This document shows, piece after piece, positions 18,489 to 26,631 of a stretch of DNA of 64,000 bases. The stretch is from an uncultured Bacteroidia bacterium. GTDB lineage: Bacteria; Bacteroidota; Bacteroidia; Bacteroidales; F082. The position numbers and the translations under genes are program-made. Below the pieces are notes generated by a model. The model saw only the letters and a list, made by a program, of their open reading frames with translations, ran no database searches and had not been told where the DNA came from. The first letter of the stretch is position 1; each line of letters opens with the position of its first letter. The stretch covers positions 124,001 to 188,000 of the forward strand of contig CACZZO010000005.1 of NCBI GenBank assembly GCA_902785755.1, given 5' to 3'.

Positions 18489-19214
18489 TTATCTTACAAG
18501 ATAAATCACCAACATGTGAATCGGATAAAACGCATAGAAGAAATACTTCCAAAATTTCGACTTGAAAAAGCCGCGTTCACCGTTGTATAGGCAGGTCAGC
18601 AGTAACGACATGAAAACCATTGCCTTCATGGGGAGCAGAAAGGGTGAAATGACACATTGGAGGATTTTCTCTTTTCTCAGGCCATAAAGAATCGGTATGA
18701 AAAGGAAGCCTCCTGTCCGATAATCGGCGTTCAAGTATCGGGAAAGCAATAACAATCCCAATATGAGAATAAGCCCGATGATGCGGTTTTGTTTGAAACG
18801 CTCCAAGCTACACAATGCCAAAAAACCTATTAATAAGGTGATTATCACATTATTATGATAGGGATTGAAAAGGACACCTGAAGTCATAAGGTCGAAAGGG
18901 ATTTCGGAAACTATGGCTAAAATGAGCAATCGAATGCCATATTTTTTCCTGTTGTGTGTTTTCTCGAAACCCACAACGAGCATAAAGGCAAAAAGCGGAA
19001 ACGCGAACTTGCCGAACATCAGCAGCAACTGGTGGAAGGAAACCACCCTTCCTGCAACGGTGAACAAGGTTGCCGTTGGCCATGTGGCCGCAGTCTGGGT
19101 AAAATGGCAGAAATAGAATTTCGTAATATGCCCTGACAGCATAGCAGCATAAGCAATAATTTTCAATATACTGCTATTCAAGACTTTAAACCGATTTAAG
19201 GAAAGAGTTTTCAA
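18489..19214 (-). CDS. TraX-family membrane protein
   Basis: A 241-residue polytopic membrane protein. The pattern LKIIAYAAMLSGHI near the N-terminus, FPLFAFMLVVGFEKT in the middle and FYAFYPIHMLVIYLVR at the very end is typical of TraX proteins (PF05857), named after the F-plasmid pilin acetylase but common on chromosomes with unknown substrates. There are about seven hydrophobic segments. The start is a TTG at 19214; the first internal ATG would remove the conserved first helix, so TTG is preferred. No conjugation genes are nearby. Confidence 0.8.
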   Translation of the reverse strand: MKTLSLNRFKVLNSSILKIIAYAAMLSGHITKFYFCHFTQTAATWPTATLFTVAGRVVSFHQLLLMFGKFAFPLFAFMLVVGFEKTHNRKKYGIRLLILAIVSEIPFDLMTSGVLFNPYHNNVIITLLIGFLALCSLERFKQNRIIGLILILGLLLLSRYLNADYRTGGFLFIPILYGLRKEKILQCVISPFLLPMKAMVFMSLLLTCLYNGERGFFKSKFWKYFFYAFYPIHMLVIYLVR

Positions 19215-19234
19215 GAAAACACTGGTTGGATGTG

Positions 19235-19864
19235 TTATTGCCGCTTGTCAACAATAGTGGCTTTCGGGTATTTCTTTGGGTCGAAAGTGACTTGCTCTTC
19301 GGTGACACCAAAGGAAATGTCGCGCATGGTCACCGAGGCAGCCGTGACGCTTGTGGTCAGGCTTACAGGCCAATAGGTACCTTTGGCCACAACCAAATCC
19401 ATCCTTTTGGGAGCATCCTTGTCGGGATTCGACTTCGATCTCTTGCAGCGGATGTGCCATTCGGTGGCAGTTTCCTTGTCGATTTTGATGTCATAACCGT
19501 CTGTGATGCCTTTGAACAACTTAGTGTCGCCGTCCGTTTCGGTTTTTTCCTTGGGTTTTGCGTTGGTGATTTCGATTTCGTTTTTTCCGGAGTCGTATGT
19601 CCAATCCGTTTTTCCGTCGCTCCATGTGATGAATTGATTGTCATCTCTATTTGCCTCAACACGCATCTTGTCGCCCAAGACATAACTTCGTGAACTTATC
19701 GTTCCAATAATGAACACCTTGATGTCCATAGTCATGGCAAAGCCTTCACTTTCGTTGTGTTTGCTCATCTCTGCCTCCATGCGAGAGACGATTTCTTCTG
19801 CGGTTTGAGCCATGACAGCGGTGGTCAAGGCGATAAAGCCAATGATTGCGATTAGTTTTTTCAT
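19235..19864 (-). CDS. LolA-like outer-membrane lipoprotein carrier family protein
   Basis: A 209-residue exported protein. The signal peptide is MKKLIAIIGFIALTTAVMAQ, with cleavage expected after AQ. The mature part begins TAEEIVSRMEAEM, then has alternating beta-strand segments and a region resembling the LolA/LolB unclosed beta-barrel (WSDGKTDWTYDSGKNEIEI; MDLVVAKGTYWPVSL). In this family the fold binds lipid or lipoprotein acyl chains in the periplasm. The assignment is by fold pattern, so the cargo is unknown. A TATCTTTG promoter element lies just upstream at 19917-19924. Confidence 0.65.
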   Translation of the reverse strand: MKKLIAIIGFIALTTAVMAQTAEEIVSRMEAEMSKHNESEGFAMTMDIKVFIIGTISSRSYVLGDKMRVEANRDDNQFITWSDGKTDWTYDSGKNEIEITNAKPKEKTETDGDTKLFKGITDGYDIKIDKETATEWHIRCKRSKSNPDKDAPKRMDLVVAKGTYWPVSLTTSVTAASVTMRDISFGVTEEQVTFDPKKYPKATIVDKRQ

Positions 19865-19916
19865 GATGGTATGTTAGGTTTAAAATTTAATATTCAGAAT
19901 AATGAGTTTCAGCTTG

Positions 19917-19924
19917 CAAAGATA
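19917..19924 (-). promoter_or_regulatory. Candidate -7 promoter element for the LolA-like gene
   Basis: On the minus strand this reads TATCTTTG followed by CAAGC, matching TAnnTTTG. It is 52 bp upstream of the ATG. The -33 element is not recognisable. Confidence 0.45.
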
Positions 19925-19947
19925 ACGCCTTTTTTGTTTGGCAGGGA

Positions 19948-21192
19948 TTATTTCTTCTTTTTTAGCCACTTCCTCACCTTACCCTTGCCGTTGAGTTCCA
20001 TCATGGCGAGGATGCCAAAAGCAATGGCGACGGTGGCCTTCAGTGCGCCGAAACCAGTTTGCAACGCATCAGAAAGATGATTGGAAACGATGTTGTAACT
20101 CGTCCAGAAGATGCCCGCGCCTGGCACCAAGGGGAAAATGCCGCAAATGAGAAACACGGTGATAGGGCATTTTCGGCCTGTAGATTGCATCAAGGCTGTT
20201 AAAGTCACTAATGCGGTGGCGCAAAAGACCACTTCGGCGGGCGACATGGCCGTATAGCGACTAAAAACAAGATAAAACAGCCAGCCAATCGTGCCACAAA
20301 TTCCCGCATCGAGATAATACTTGCGAGGCACGCCAAAGAGTACGGCAAACGACACCGTACCCAAGAAGGCTGCAATGAGTTGCACAACAAATCCCGAAGT
20401 CTGTATGTCGGCAGTAAGTCCCTCCAAGACAGGCATTTCGCCAAACACATTCTCATCGAACATGAAGGCCAAAGCCACACCCAAGGCTATGCAGAAAAAA
20501 GTCAGCATGGCATCCAAGAGGCGCGTGGTGCCAGCAATGTAGTCCTCGTTGGCCATGTCGCGGATGCCGTTGGTGAACGCCACGCCGGGAATCAGGGGAA
20601 TAATGGCACCGATGATCATGTTGCTCAAATGGTTGCCGAGCCCGATGCGGTACATCCCGAAACAAAGCAAGGTGGCCAACAGCCCACCCGAAACCGTGCT
20701 CACAATGCGCGATAGCTGCTTAGTTGCCACGAAAAGCATAAAGACCCACAGCACCATGCCAGCGATGAATGATGCGATGCAATCCATAAAGCTGCCGCCA
20801 AAGATGATGCAAAAGGCTGCGCTGCCAACGGCGGAAGCCAAAATCTGCTCCCAAGCAGGCTTGGCTTTCATGGCGCGTATGCCTTTGAGCCTATGCTCCA
20901 ACTGCTCCAAGGTGTATCTCCCCTGCTCCACCTCGCGCGACAGTTGGTTGACGGCCACCACTTTATCAAGGCTTGCCCCCTTGATGGGAATGAACTGTGA
21001 GCGGGCGTAATTCTTGCCCGTGGCCATGATGCCGTTGCTGAGCACGAAAAAGCTCTCGTCCTCCACGCCATAATGGGTAGCGATTCGCCGCATGGTCTCC
21101 TCCACGCGCGAAATCTCCGCGCCGTTTTCCAAAAGGATGGAACCGGCTTCGTAGGCGAGGTCTAAGGGTTTTGTGGGGTCAATTGCTGTCAT
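19948..21192 (-). CDS. Threonine/serine exporter family protein (ThrE-like)
   Basis: A 414-residue membrane protein of the ThrP/ThrE type, in which a soluble N-terminal half and a C-terminal half each contribute membrane helices. The N-terminal part carries LLENGAEISRVEETMRRI and FFVLSNGIMATG, typical of PF06738. The C-terminal part has the PF12821-like VPGAGIFWTSYNIV. About ten transmembrane segments are visible. It probably exports small amino acids. The ATG at 21192 (MTAIDPTKPLDLAYEAGS) is chosen over an upstream start at 21243, because the extra 17 residues are hydrophobic, poorly conserved in style, and would run close to the neighbouring gene. Confidence 0.8.
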   Translation of the reverse strand: MTAIDPTKPLDLAYEAGSILLENGAEISRVEETMRRIATHYGVEDESFFVLSNGIMATGKNYARSQFIPIKGASLDKVVAVNQLSREVEQGRYTLEQLEHRLKGIRAMKAKPAWEQILASAVGSAAFCIIFGGSFMDCIASFIAGMVLWVFMLFVATKQLSRIVSTVSGGLLATLLCFGMYRIGLGNHLSNMIIGAIIPLIPGVAFTNGIRDMANEDYIAGTTRLLDAMLTFFCIALGVALAFMFDENVFGEMPVLEGLTADIQTSGFVVQLIAAFLGTVSFAVLFGVPRKYYLDAGICGTIGWLFYLVFSRYTAMSPAEVVFCATALVTLTALMQSTGRKCPITVFLICGIFPLVPGAGIFWTSYNIVSNHLSDALQTGFGALKATVAIAFGILAMMELNGKGKVRKWLKKKK

Positions 21193-21217
21193 TGAATAAA
21201 GGTTGATTCTTATCAAA

Positions 21218-21895
21218 TCAATTATTAATAGATAAAGAATCAAGTTTCGATTTTAGTGTTGCGTTTTCCTTGCGGAGTACTTCTATCTCCTTTTGCGCCG
21301 CTTTTAATGCTTCTTTTTGGTTACCGCGATAACCGAGGCGGGCGGCGGTCATTCGTTCACGAAGACCACCTTCTTTTACGAATTCGTCCTCCTTTTTCTT
21401 TTGGTAAGTTACCATCATTTTGTCCACCATTCGACAAAGAGTTATAGCCGTGTTCGCCATTTCCTCATTGTTCCAACGTTCAAAGAAAACTTCATAATTC
21501 TCAAGTTGGTTGTGCTTCCGGCAATAAGACAACATAGCATCAAAACGAGAATGTTCTTTTGTCCATTTTGTCAGTTTATGGCTTATGATATAGTCTTGGT
21601 AATCCTCAAGTAGTTCTTGGATACTGGCTCGGGCTACATTAAGCAGTTTTAGTTCCATTTCCATAGAGGTTACTCCATCTGCTGAGCCTTCAACAATGTT
21701 CTGCTTTCCAGAACGTGCAGCCTGTACCATTTGATCAACTGTTCTATCCCCGAAAGCAGGCAAGAAACGCTTCGTAAAGACATAAGTCATCTGATAAAGG
21801 ACAACAGTCTTTTGATAGAACCACAAGTTCTTCCAATTAGTCTGTTTCCTAAGCACAGATTCTATTCTTTCAGCAGTTTCTAATTGATTTGCCAT
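21218..21895 (-). CDS. Four-helix-bundle protein (S23/IVS-like) with C-terminal coiled coil
   Basis: A 225-residue soluble protein. Residues about 25-130 show the S23-like pattern of the four-helix-bundle family (LWFYQKTVVLYQMTYVF, AARSGKQNIVEGS), whose genes were first seen as insertions in 23S rRNA genes but are common as free genes in Bacteroidetes. The C-terminal 40 residues form a heptad-rich coiled coil (AAQKEIEVLRKENATLKSKL). Function is unknown. It lies 25 bp upstream of the ThrE-like start on the same strand. A shorter relative is at 56086-56454. Confidence 0.75.
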   Translation of the reverse strand: MANQLETAERIESVLRKQTNWKNLWFYQKTVVLYQMTYVFTKRFLPAFGDRTVDQMVQAARSGKQNIVEGSADGVTSMEMELKLLNVARASIQELLEDYQDYIISHKLTKWTKEHSRFDAMLSYCRKHNQLENYEVFFERWNNEEMANTAITLCRMVDKMMVTYQKKKEDEFVKEGGLRERMTAARLGYRGNQKEALKAAQKEIEVLRKENATLKSKLDSLSINN

Positions 21896-21981
21896 TGTCG
21901 TTTCATTTTATAGCCACCAATCTATATTTTCTAGATTCTCTAGAACATCTAGAAATTCAAACTCAAAATACACCGTCCCCT

Positions 21982-22007
21982 TAGAGGCGCGCCCTAGCGC
22001 GCCTCTA
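21982..22007. repeat. GC-rich palindrome downstream of etfA
   Basis: TAGAGGCGCG (21982-21991) pairs perfectly with CGCGCCTCTA (21998-22007). It lies about 30 bp beyond the etfA stop at the 3' end of the fermentation operon and could end or stabilise the transcript, but there is no U-run. Upstream at 21925-21955 the word TCTAGA recurs (TTTCTAGATTCTCTAGAACATCTAGAA). Confidence 0.6.
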
Positions 22008-22036
22008 CAAAGAACGGCAATCTCATTTCAGGAGGA

Positions 22037-23059
22037 TTACTTCTCCATCTCTTTCTTCAACCTCTCCGTCAGCATGGGGACAATCTTGTGCAGGTCTCCA
22101 ACGATGCCGAGGTCGGCGACGCTGAAGATGGGCGCGAACTTGTCCTTGTTGATGGCGATGATGAAGTCGGACTCTTCCATACCGGCCAAGTGCTGGATGG
22201 CACCGCTGATACCGCAAGCCATGTAGAGGTTCGGGCGGACGGTCTTACCCGTCTGACCAACCTGACGCTCGTGAGGCATCACGCCGTTGTCGACCATGGC
22301 ACGGCTCGACGAAACCTGTCCGCCAAGCACATCGGCCAAAGCCTGCAACTTGTCGAAGCCTTCCTTGTTGTGGACACCACGACCGCCAGAGACCAAAATC
22401 TTGGCATCGGCGATGTCGACCATAGCCTTGTCTTCCTTGATGGTCTGGACGAGCTTCACCTTGAACTTGCTGGTGTCAAATTTCGGGACAAAGACGGTGA
22501 CCACGCCTTGGCGGCCTTCTTGGCGCTGACGCTTCTGCATCACGCCAGGACGCACGGTTGACATCTGCGGACGAGTGTTCGGGCAAATGATGGTGGCCAT
22601 CAGGTTGCCGCCGAAAGCAGGACGGGTCATGCGGAACTGCGGCTCGCCGTTGCTCTTCTCGTCGCTGACGACTTCGAGCTTGGTGCAGTCTGCGGTCAGA
22701 CCGGTCTTCAGACGCGAAGCGATACGCGGAGCCATGTCACGGCCAATGGTGGTGGCACCATAGAGCACGATGTTGGGACAACGCTCCTTGATGATCTGGT
22801 CAACGACTTGGGTGTATTGCTCACTCAAGTAGTCTTTCAGTTCGGGGCAGTCGGCGACGATGACCTCGTCAGCACCGAATTCTATCAGTTTCTGGGCTTG
22901 GTCTTTGATGCCGCAGCCGAGCAACATGGCCACAACCTTCTCACCGAGGGTGTCGGCGAGGTCGCGGGCCTTACCTAAAAGTTCGTAGGCAACGGATTGG
23001 ATGTTACCTTCACGCTGTTCAGCGAAAACGAATACGTTCTTATAATCTTTCAATTCCAT
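22037..23059 (-). CDS. etfA: Electron transfer flavoprotein, alpha subunit
   Basis: A 340-residue EtfA. The C-terminal FAD-binding region is diagnostic: LYMACGISGAIQHLAGM, then FIIAINKDKFAPIF and DLGIVGDLHKIVP. It pairs with EtfB, encoded 11 bp upstream on the same transcript, and takes or gives electrons to the butyryl-CoA dehydrogenase encoded next to it. In anaerobes such Bcd-EtfAB complexes can bifurcate electrons from NADH to crotonyl-CoA and ferredoxin; that is family knowledge, not shown by this sequence. It is the last gene of the 23-kb operon. Confidence 0.95.
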   Translation of the reverse strand: MELKDYKNVFVFAEQREGNIQSVAYELLGKARDLADTLGEKVVAMLLGCGIKDQAQKLIEFGADEVIVADCPELKDYLSEQYTQVVDQIIKERCPNIVLYGATTIGRDMAPRIASRLKTGLTADCTKLEVVSDEKSNGEPQFRMTRPAFGGNLMATIICPNTRPQMSTVRPGVMQKRQRQEGRQGVVTVFVPKFDTSKFKVKLVQTIKEDKAMVDIADAKILVSGGRGVHNKEGFDKLQALADVLGGQVSSSRAMVDNGVMPHERQVGQTGKTVRPNLYMACGISGAIQHLAGMEESDFIIAINKDKFAPIFSVADLGIVGDLHKIVPMLTERLKKEMEK

Positions 23060-23070
23060 GGCTGTAACTT

Positions 23071-23853
23071 TTAGATGATGTGTTTTTCTTTCAGTTTATT
23101 GACAATCAGCTCGACGGCTTCTTCTTCGCTCACTTCGTGGACCTCGCCCGGAGCCTTCATGGCCTTCGGGAACGACTGGAACACCTTGGTGGGCGAACCG
23201 CTCAAACCAAGACGGCTTTCGTCGTAGTCGATCTTGTCGGCACCCCAAACTTCCACTTCCCTGTTGTAGGCCTCGACGATGCCGCTCACGGTCATGTAAC
23301 GAGGTTCAAAGGCTGAAGCGAGGACGGTCAGCAGGCACTTGCCTTCCACTTCGAGAACCTGGACACTGTCCTCATTCTCCTTGTGGACTTGCAGGTTGCC
23401 GTTGGGCAACAGCTTGGCATCGCAGACGTAAGTGACCTGAGGCAGACCGAGGTGTTCGGCCATTTCGGGACCCACTTGTGCGGTGTCGCCATCGATGGCC
23501 TGACGGCCGCAGATGATCAAATCATAGTCCAACGAGCGGCAGAGTCCGGCGATGGCATACGAGGTAGCCAGCGTGTCGGAGCCTGCGAACTTACGGTCAG
23601 AGAGAAGGATGGCGCGGTCGGCACCCATGGCGAAGGCTTCGCGCATGATGACATCGGCTTGCGGAGGTCCCATCGAGATGACGGTGACCTTGGCGCCGAA
23701 CTGGTCTTTCAGACGCAGGGCGAGTTCGAGGCCGCCCTTGTCGTCTGGGTTCATGATGCTCGGAACGCCTTCGCGAATCAGCGTACCCTTTACCGGATCA
23801 ATCTTGATTTCGGTGGTATCCGGAACTTGCTTGATACAAACGATAATATTCAT
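23071..23853 (-). CDS. etfB: Electron transfer flavoprotein, beta subunit
   Basis: A 260-residue EtfB beginning MNIIVCIKQVPDTTEIKID, typical of the family, with NPDDKGGLELALRLKD and the nucleotide-binding stretch DLIICGRQAIDGDTAQVGP. Together with EtfA it forms the flavoprotein heterodimer serving crotonyl-CoA reduction. It lies 15 bp downstream of bcd and 11 bp upstream of etfA. A purine-rich GGGAGG sequence about 9 nt before its ATG is one of the few good Shine-Dalgarno matches in the window. Confidence 0.95.
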   Translation of the reverse strand: MNIIVCIKQVPDTTEIKIDPVKGTLIREGVPSIMNPDDKGGLELALRLKDQFGAKVTVISMGPPQADVIMREAFAMGADRAILLSDRKFAGSDTLATSYAIAGLCRSLDYDLIICGRQAIDGDTAQVGPEMAEHLGLPQVTYVCDAKLLPNGNLQVHKENEDSVQVLEVEGKCLLTVLASAFEPRYMTVSGIVEAYNREVEVWGADKIDYDESRLGLSGSPTKVFQSFPKAMKAPGEVHEVSEEEAVELIVNKLKEKHII

Positions 23854-23868
23854 ACTGCTTCCCTCCTA

Positions 23869-25008
23869 TTATTTGAACAAATGACCGGCAATGACCATGC
23901 GCTGGACTTCCGATGTACCTTCGTAAATCTCCGTAATCTTGGCGTCGCGCATCATGCGCTCCACGGGATACTCGCGGGTGTAGCCATAACCGCCGTGGAA
24001 CTGCACGGCCTTGGTCGTGACTTCCATAGCCGTTTCAGCGGCAAAGAGCTTTGCCATGGCTGCATCGGCCGAATACGGGATGCCATTGTCTTTCTTCCAA
24101 GCGGCGTTGCGCACGAGGAAACGGGCAGCCTCGACCTTCGTCTTAAGGTCGGCCATCTGGAATTGGGTGTTCTGGAACTGGGCGATGGCTTTGCCAAACT
24201 GCTTACGTTCCTTCGTATACTTAACAGTCTCATCCATAGCACCTTGAGCGATACCCAAAGCCTGCGATGCGATACCGATACGGCCACCGTCCAAGGTCTT
24301 CATGGCGATGCTGAAGCCCTTGCCGAGTTGGCCAAGGAGGTTCTCCTTCGGCACTTCGCAGTTTTCGAAAATCAACTCGCAGGTCGCGCTGCCGCGGATA
24401 CCCATCTTCAGCTCTTTCTTGCCGATGCTGAAGCCAGGCATACCCTTCTCGACGATGAAAGCCGAGATGCCCTTCGTGCCCTTCGACTTGTCCGTCATGG
24501 CCATGACGATGAACACATTGGCATAGGATGCGTTGGTGATGAAGATCTTCGTGCCGTTCAGGATCCACTTGTCGCCAGCGTCGACGGCGGTCGTCTGCTG
24601 CATGGCGGCGTCGGTGCCGGCGTTGGGCTCGGTCAAGCCGAAAGCGCCAATCCATTCACCCGAGGCGAGTTTGGGCAGGTACTTCATCTTCTGTTCCTCG
24701 GTGCCGTTCTCTAGGATGGGAGCCATGCACAAGGAGGTGTGGGCCGAGAGGACGACGCCGGTGGTGGCGCACACTCTCGACAGTTCTTCGACGGCCATGA
24801 TGTACATCTGGACCGTTCCGCCTGCGCCACCGTATTGCTTCGGAATCGGGATGCCCATCAGTCCGAGTTTGCCCATCTTTTCGACGGTCTCCATCGGGAA
24901 GCGCTCCTGCTCATCGACTTCGGCAGCCAAAGGCTTTACTTCGTTCTCTGCAAACGATCTGATCATCTGCAAGAACAGTTGTTCTGTCTTTGAATAACTA
25001 AAATCCAT
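23869..25008 (-). CDS. bcd: Acyl-CoA dehydrogenase, probably butyryl-CoA dehydrogenase
   Basis: A 379-residue acyl-CoA dehydrogenase, the usual length for short-chain enzymes. The FAD/substrate signature GAFGLTEPNAGTD and the catalytic glutamate in YEGTSEVQRMV near the C-terminus are both present. The position next to etfB-etfA and downstream of hbd, crt and the lysine genes points to crotonyl-CoA reduction to butyryl-CoA, the energy-relevant step of both the lysine and the acetyl-CoA route to butyrate. Cytoplasmic. The 107-bp gap to hbd contains a word-type inverted repeat (25016-25115). Confidence 0.92.
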   Translation of the reverse strand: MDFSYSKTEQLFLQMIRSFAENEVKPLAAEVDEQERFPMETVEKMGKLGLMGIPIPKQYGGAGGTVQMYIMAVEELSRVCATTGVVLSAHTSLCMAPILENGTEEQKMKYLPKLASGEWIGAFGLTEPNAGTDAAMQQTTAVDAGDKWILNGTKIFITNASYANVFIVMAMTDKSKGTKGISAFIVEKGMPGFSIGKKELKMGIRGSATCELIFENCEVPKENLLGQLGKGFSIAMKTLDGGRIGIASQALGIAQGAMDETVKYTKERKQFGKAIAQFQNTQFQMADLKTKVEAARFLVRNAAWKKDNGIPYSADAAMAKLFAAETAMEVTTKAVQFHGGYGYTREYPVERMMRDAKITEIYEGTSEVQRMVIAGHLFK

Positions 25009-25015
25009 TTTTTTT

Positions 25016-25115
25016 AGGCTTATGGCTTATGGCTATGGCCTATGGCAGCGTCAACAAAAGGGTAAAACCTTGTTCTTTTCATAAAGCTGCCATAGTCATA
25101 GGCCATTGGCCAGAG
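25016..25115. repeat. Word-type inverted repeat between hbd and bcd
   Basis: The left half repeats GGCTTATGGCTTATGGCTATGGCC with the word (C/T)TATGGC. The right half carries the reverse words (GCTGCCATAG, CATAGGCCATTGGCC). The halves can pair imperfectly around a loop of about 40 nt. It overlaps no coding sequence. Confidence 0.6.
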
Positions 25116-25952
25116 TTAATATTTATAAAATCCTTCTCCAGTTTTACGGCCAAGCAGTCCGGCTCTCACCATCTTGCGGAGCAAGGGATGAGGACGGTAC
25201 TTCGGGTCGCCGAACTCTTTGTACAACACTTCCATGATGGCGAGGTTGACGTCGTTTCCGATCAGGTCGGCCAAAGCCAAAGGACCCATCGGGTGGTTGG
25301 CGCCCAGCATCATGCACTTGTCGATGTCCTCAGCGCTGGCGATGCCGTCGGCGAGGATGCCGACTGCCTCGTTGATCATCGGGATGAGGATGCGGTTGAC
25401 CACGAAGCCGGGGGCTTCTTTTACTTCCACAGGCTGCTTGCCGATGGAGGTGGCAAGGTCAACGATGCACTTGGTCACTTCGTCGCTGGTCAGCTGACCT
25501 TTGATGACTTCAACGAGAGCCATGCGGTCGGCGGGGTTGAAGAAGTGCATGCCGATGAATTGGGCGGGGCGAGTCGTGCAGGCTGCGATTTCGGTGATCG
25601 ACAGCGAGGACGAGTTGGTGGCGAAGATGGTCTCGGGCTTGCAGATCTTGTCAAGTTCCATGAACACATCTTTCTTCAGTTGCATCTCCTCGACGGCGGC
25701 CTCAATCACGAGGTCGGCATCGGCGAAGGTGGCGTAGTCGGTAGTGGTGGTGATGTTCTTCAGCAGAGCATCGACGGCCTCTTGGGTCATCTTACCCTTT
25801 TCCACCAACTTACCGTAACCTTTTGCGATGGAAGCCATGGCCTTATCAAGGCTGGCTTGCGTGCGGCTCTTCATGACGACGGGCATCTTGGCGGCGAATG
25901 CCTTCACGATACCTTTAGCCATGGTGCCGGTTCCGATAACACAAATTTTCAT
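25116..25952 (-). CDS. hbd: 3-hydroxybutyryl-CoA dehydrogenase
   Basis: A 278-residue NAD(P)-dependent dehydrogenase that interconverts acetoacetyl-CoA and 3-hydroxybutyryl-CoA. The N-terminal Rossmann motif is [12 protein letters not shown], the catalytic region is [17 protein letters not shown], and the C-terminal domain contains [17 protein letters not shown]. Length and motifs fit clostridial-type Hbd. With Crt it allows butyrate formation from acetyl-CoA, or return of acetoacetyl-CoA released by the CoA transferase. An accessory islet of three genes sits between hbd and crt. Confidence 0.94.
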   Translation of the reverse strand: MKICVIGTGTMAKGIVKAFAAKMPVVMKSRTQASLDKAMASIAKGYGKLVEKGKMTQEAVDALLKNITTTTDYATFADADLVIEAAVEEMQLKKDVFMELDKICKPETIFATNSSSLSITEIAACTTRPAQFIGMHFFNPADRMALVEVIKGQLTSDEVTKCIVDLATSIGKQPVEVKEAPGFVVNRILIPMINEAVGILADGIASAEDIDKCMMLGANHPMGPLALADLIGNDVNLAIMEVLYKEFGDPKYRPHPLLRKMVRAGLLGRKTGEGFYKY

Positions 25953-25964
25953 GTCTTTTGAATT

Positions 25965-26030
25965 TAAAGATTTGAAATTTAATGAATTGATTGATTTGAT
26001 GATTTAATATTTTTGATTTAAAGATTCTAT
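25965..26030. repeat. AT-rich word repeat upstream of hbd
   Basis: Words such as GATTTAAA, GATTTGA and AATTGATTG recur (TTTAAAGATTTGAAATTTAATGAATTGATTGATTTGATGATTTAA). It is similar in style to the repeats between other genes of the operon. No gene. Confidence 0.5.
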
Positions 26031-26599
26031 TCGCAATTACCAAGTATTTTTTCGCTATCAAGACCTCCTTGATGAATGATTCTTGCAAGAATATCCCGGA
26101 ATTGTTCCTCACAAGGGTTGTCTTGTGGACAAATCGGGCACTTGAATAAAAACTTCATTGTTACTGACCCATTATCAATCGAAAGGGTGATTGTTGGTCG
26201 TGCCCCATCAATAATCTCATAAGCAGAGGTTTTCATCTTTGTTGAAATGAATGTTGATGCCGCCATATAACAGTCTCTCGTAAGTTCGTTGAAATCTTCT
26301 TTGGAGAGGTTGATGATTGTGTCTGTCGTGGTTTTTGAACGATGATGATGATTCGATTTTGCAATACCATCTCGAATCGTTGTTGAACCGTTGCTGTAAA
26401 TCGTTCTTGTGGATGAAACAGTCAACACATATCGGTTTGTGAACATATCGTACAACATCTCAATATGCTGTTCTTCCTTGGGCGAAGTTGGGTCAAAATA
26501 GTCAATATTGACAATCAGCCCTTCATATTGTGCCTGCAATTTCATTTCTCCCACCACAAGTAGGAGTGCAAGCAGCGAGAAAAGTCTTTTTGTTTTCAT
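26027..26599 (-). CDS. Secreted hypothetical protein with shared leader (islet 4)
   Basis: A 190-residue exported protein of unknown function. The ATG at 26599 gives a clean signal peptide (MKTKRLFSLLALLLVVGE, cleavage expected near LQAQ); an upstream start would add 12 non-signal residues. The mature part has CPICPQDNPCEEQF near its end, so cysteines may pair. The signal-peptide DNA closely matches that of the genes at 34044 and 38866, while the mature parts are unrelated. The gene follows the RhuM/PLD-like gene by 32 bp, and the second RhuM/PLD copy is also followed by such a gene. Visibly AT-richer than the metabolic neighbours. Confidence 0.65.
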   Translation of the reverse strand: MKTKRLFSLLALLLVVGEMKLQAQYEGLIVNIDYFDPTSPKEEQHIEMLYDMFTNRYVLTVSSTRTIYSNGSTTIRDGIAKSNHHHRSKTTTDTIINLSKEDFNELTRDCYMAASTFISTKMKTSAYEIIDGARPTITLSIDNGSVTMKFLFKCPICPQDNPCEEQFRDILARIIHQGGLDSEKILGNCE

Positions 26600-26631
26600 A
26601 GTAATTTGTTTTTGTCTAATTCCATTGAGTA

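Noticed and set aside
21218..21895. rRNA intervening sequence or ribosomal protein S23 as a ribosome component
   Set aside because: The family name is historical; no rRNA genes are nearby and the protein has an added coiled coil.
23383..24714. Long plus-strand open frame (443 codons) opposite etfB and bcd
   Set aside because: It spans two real genes on the other strand and shows no family pattern; a composition shadow.
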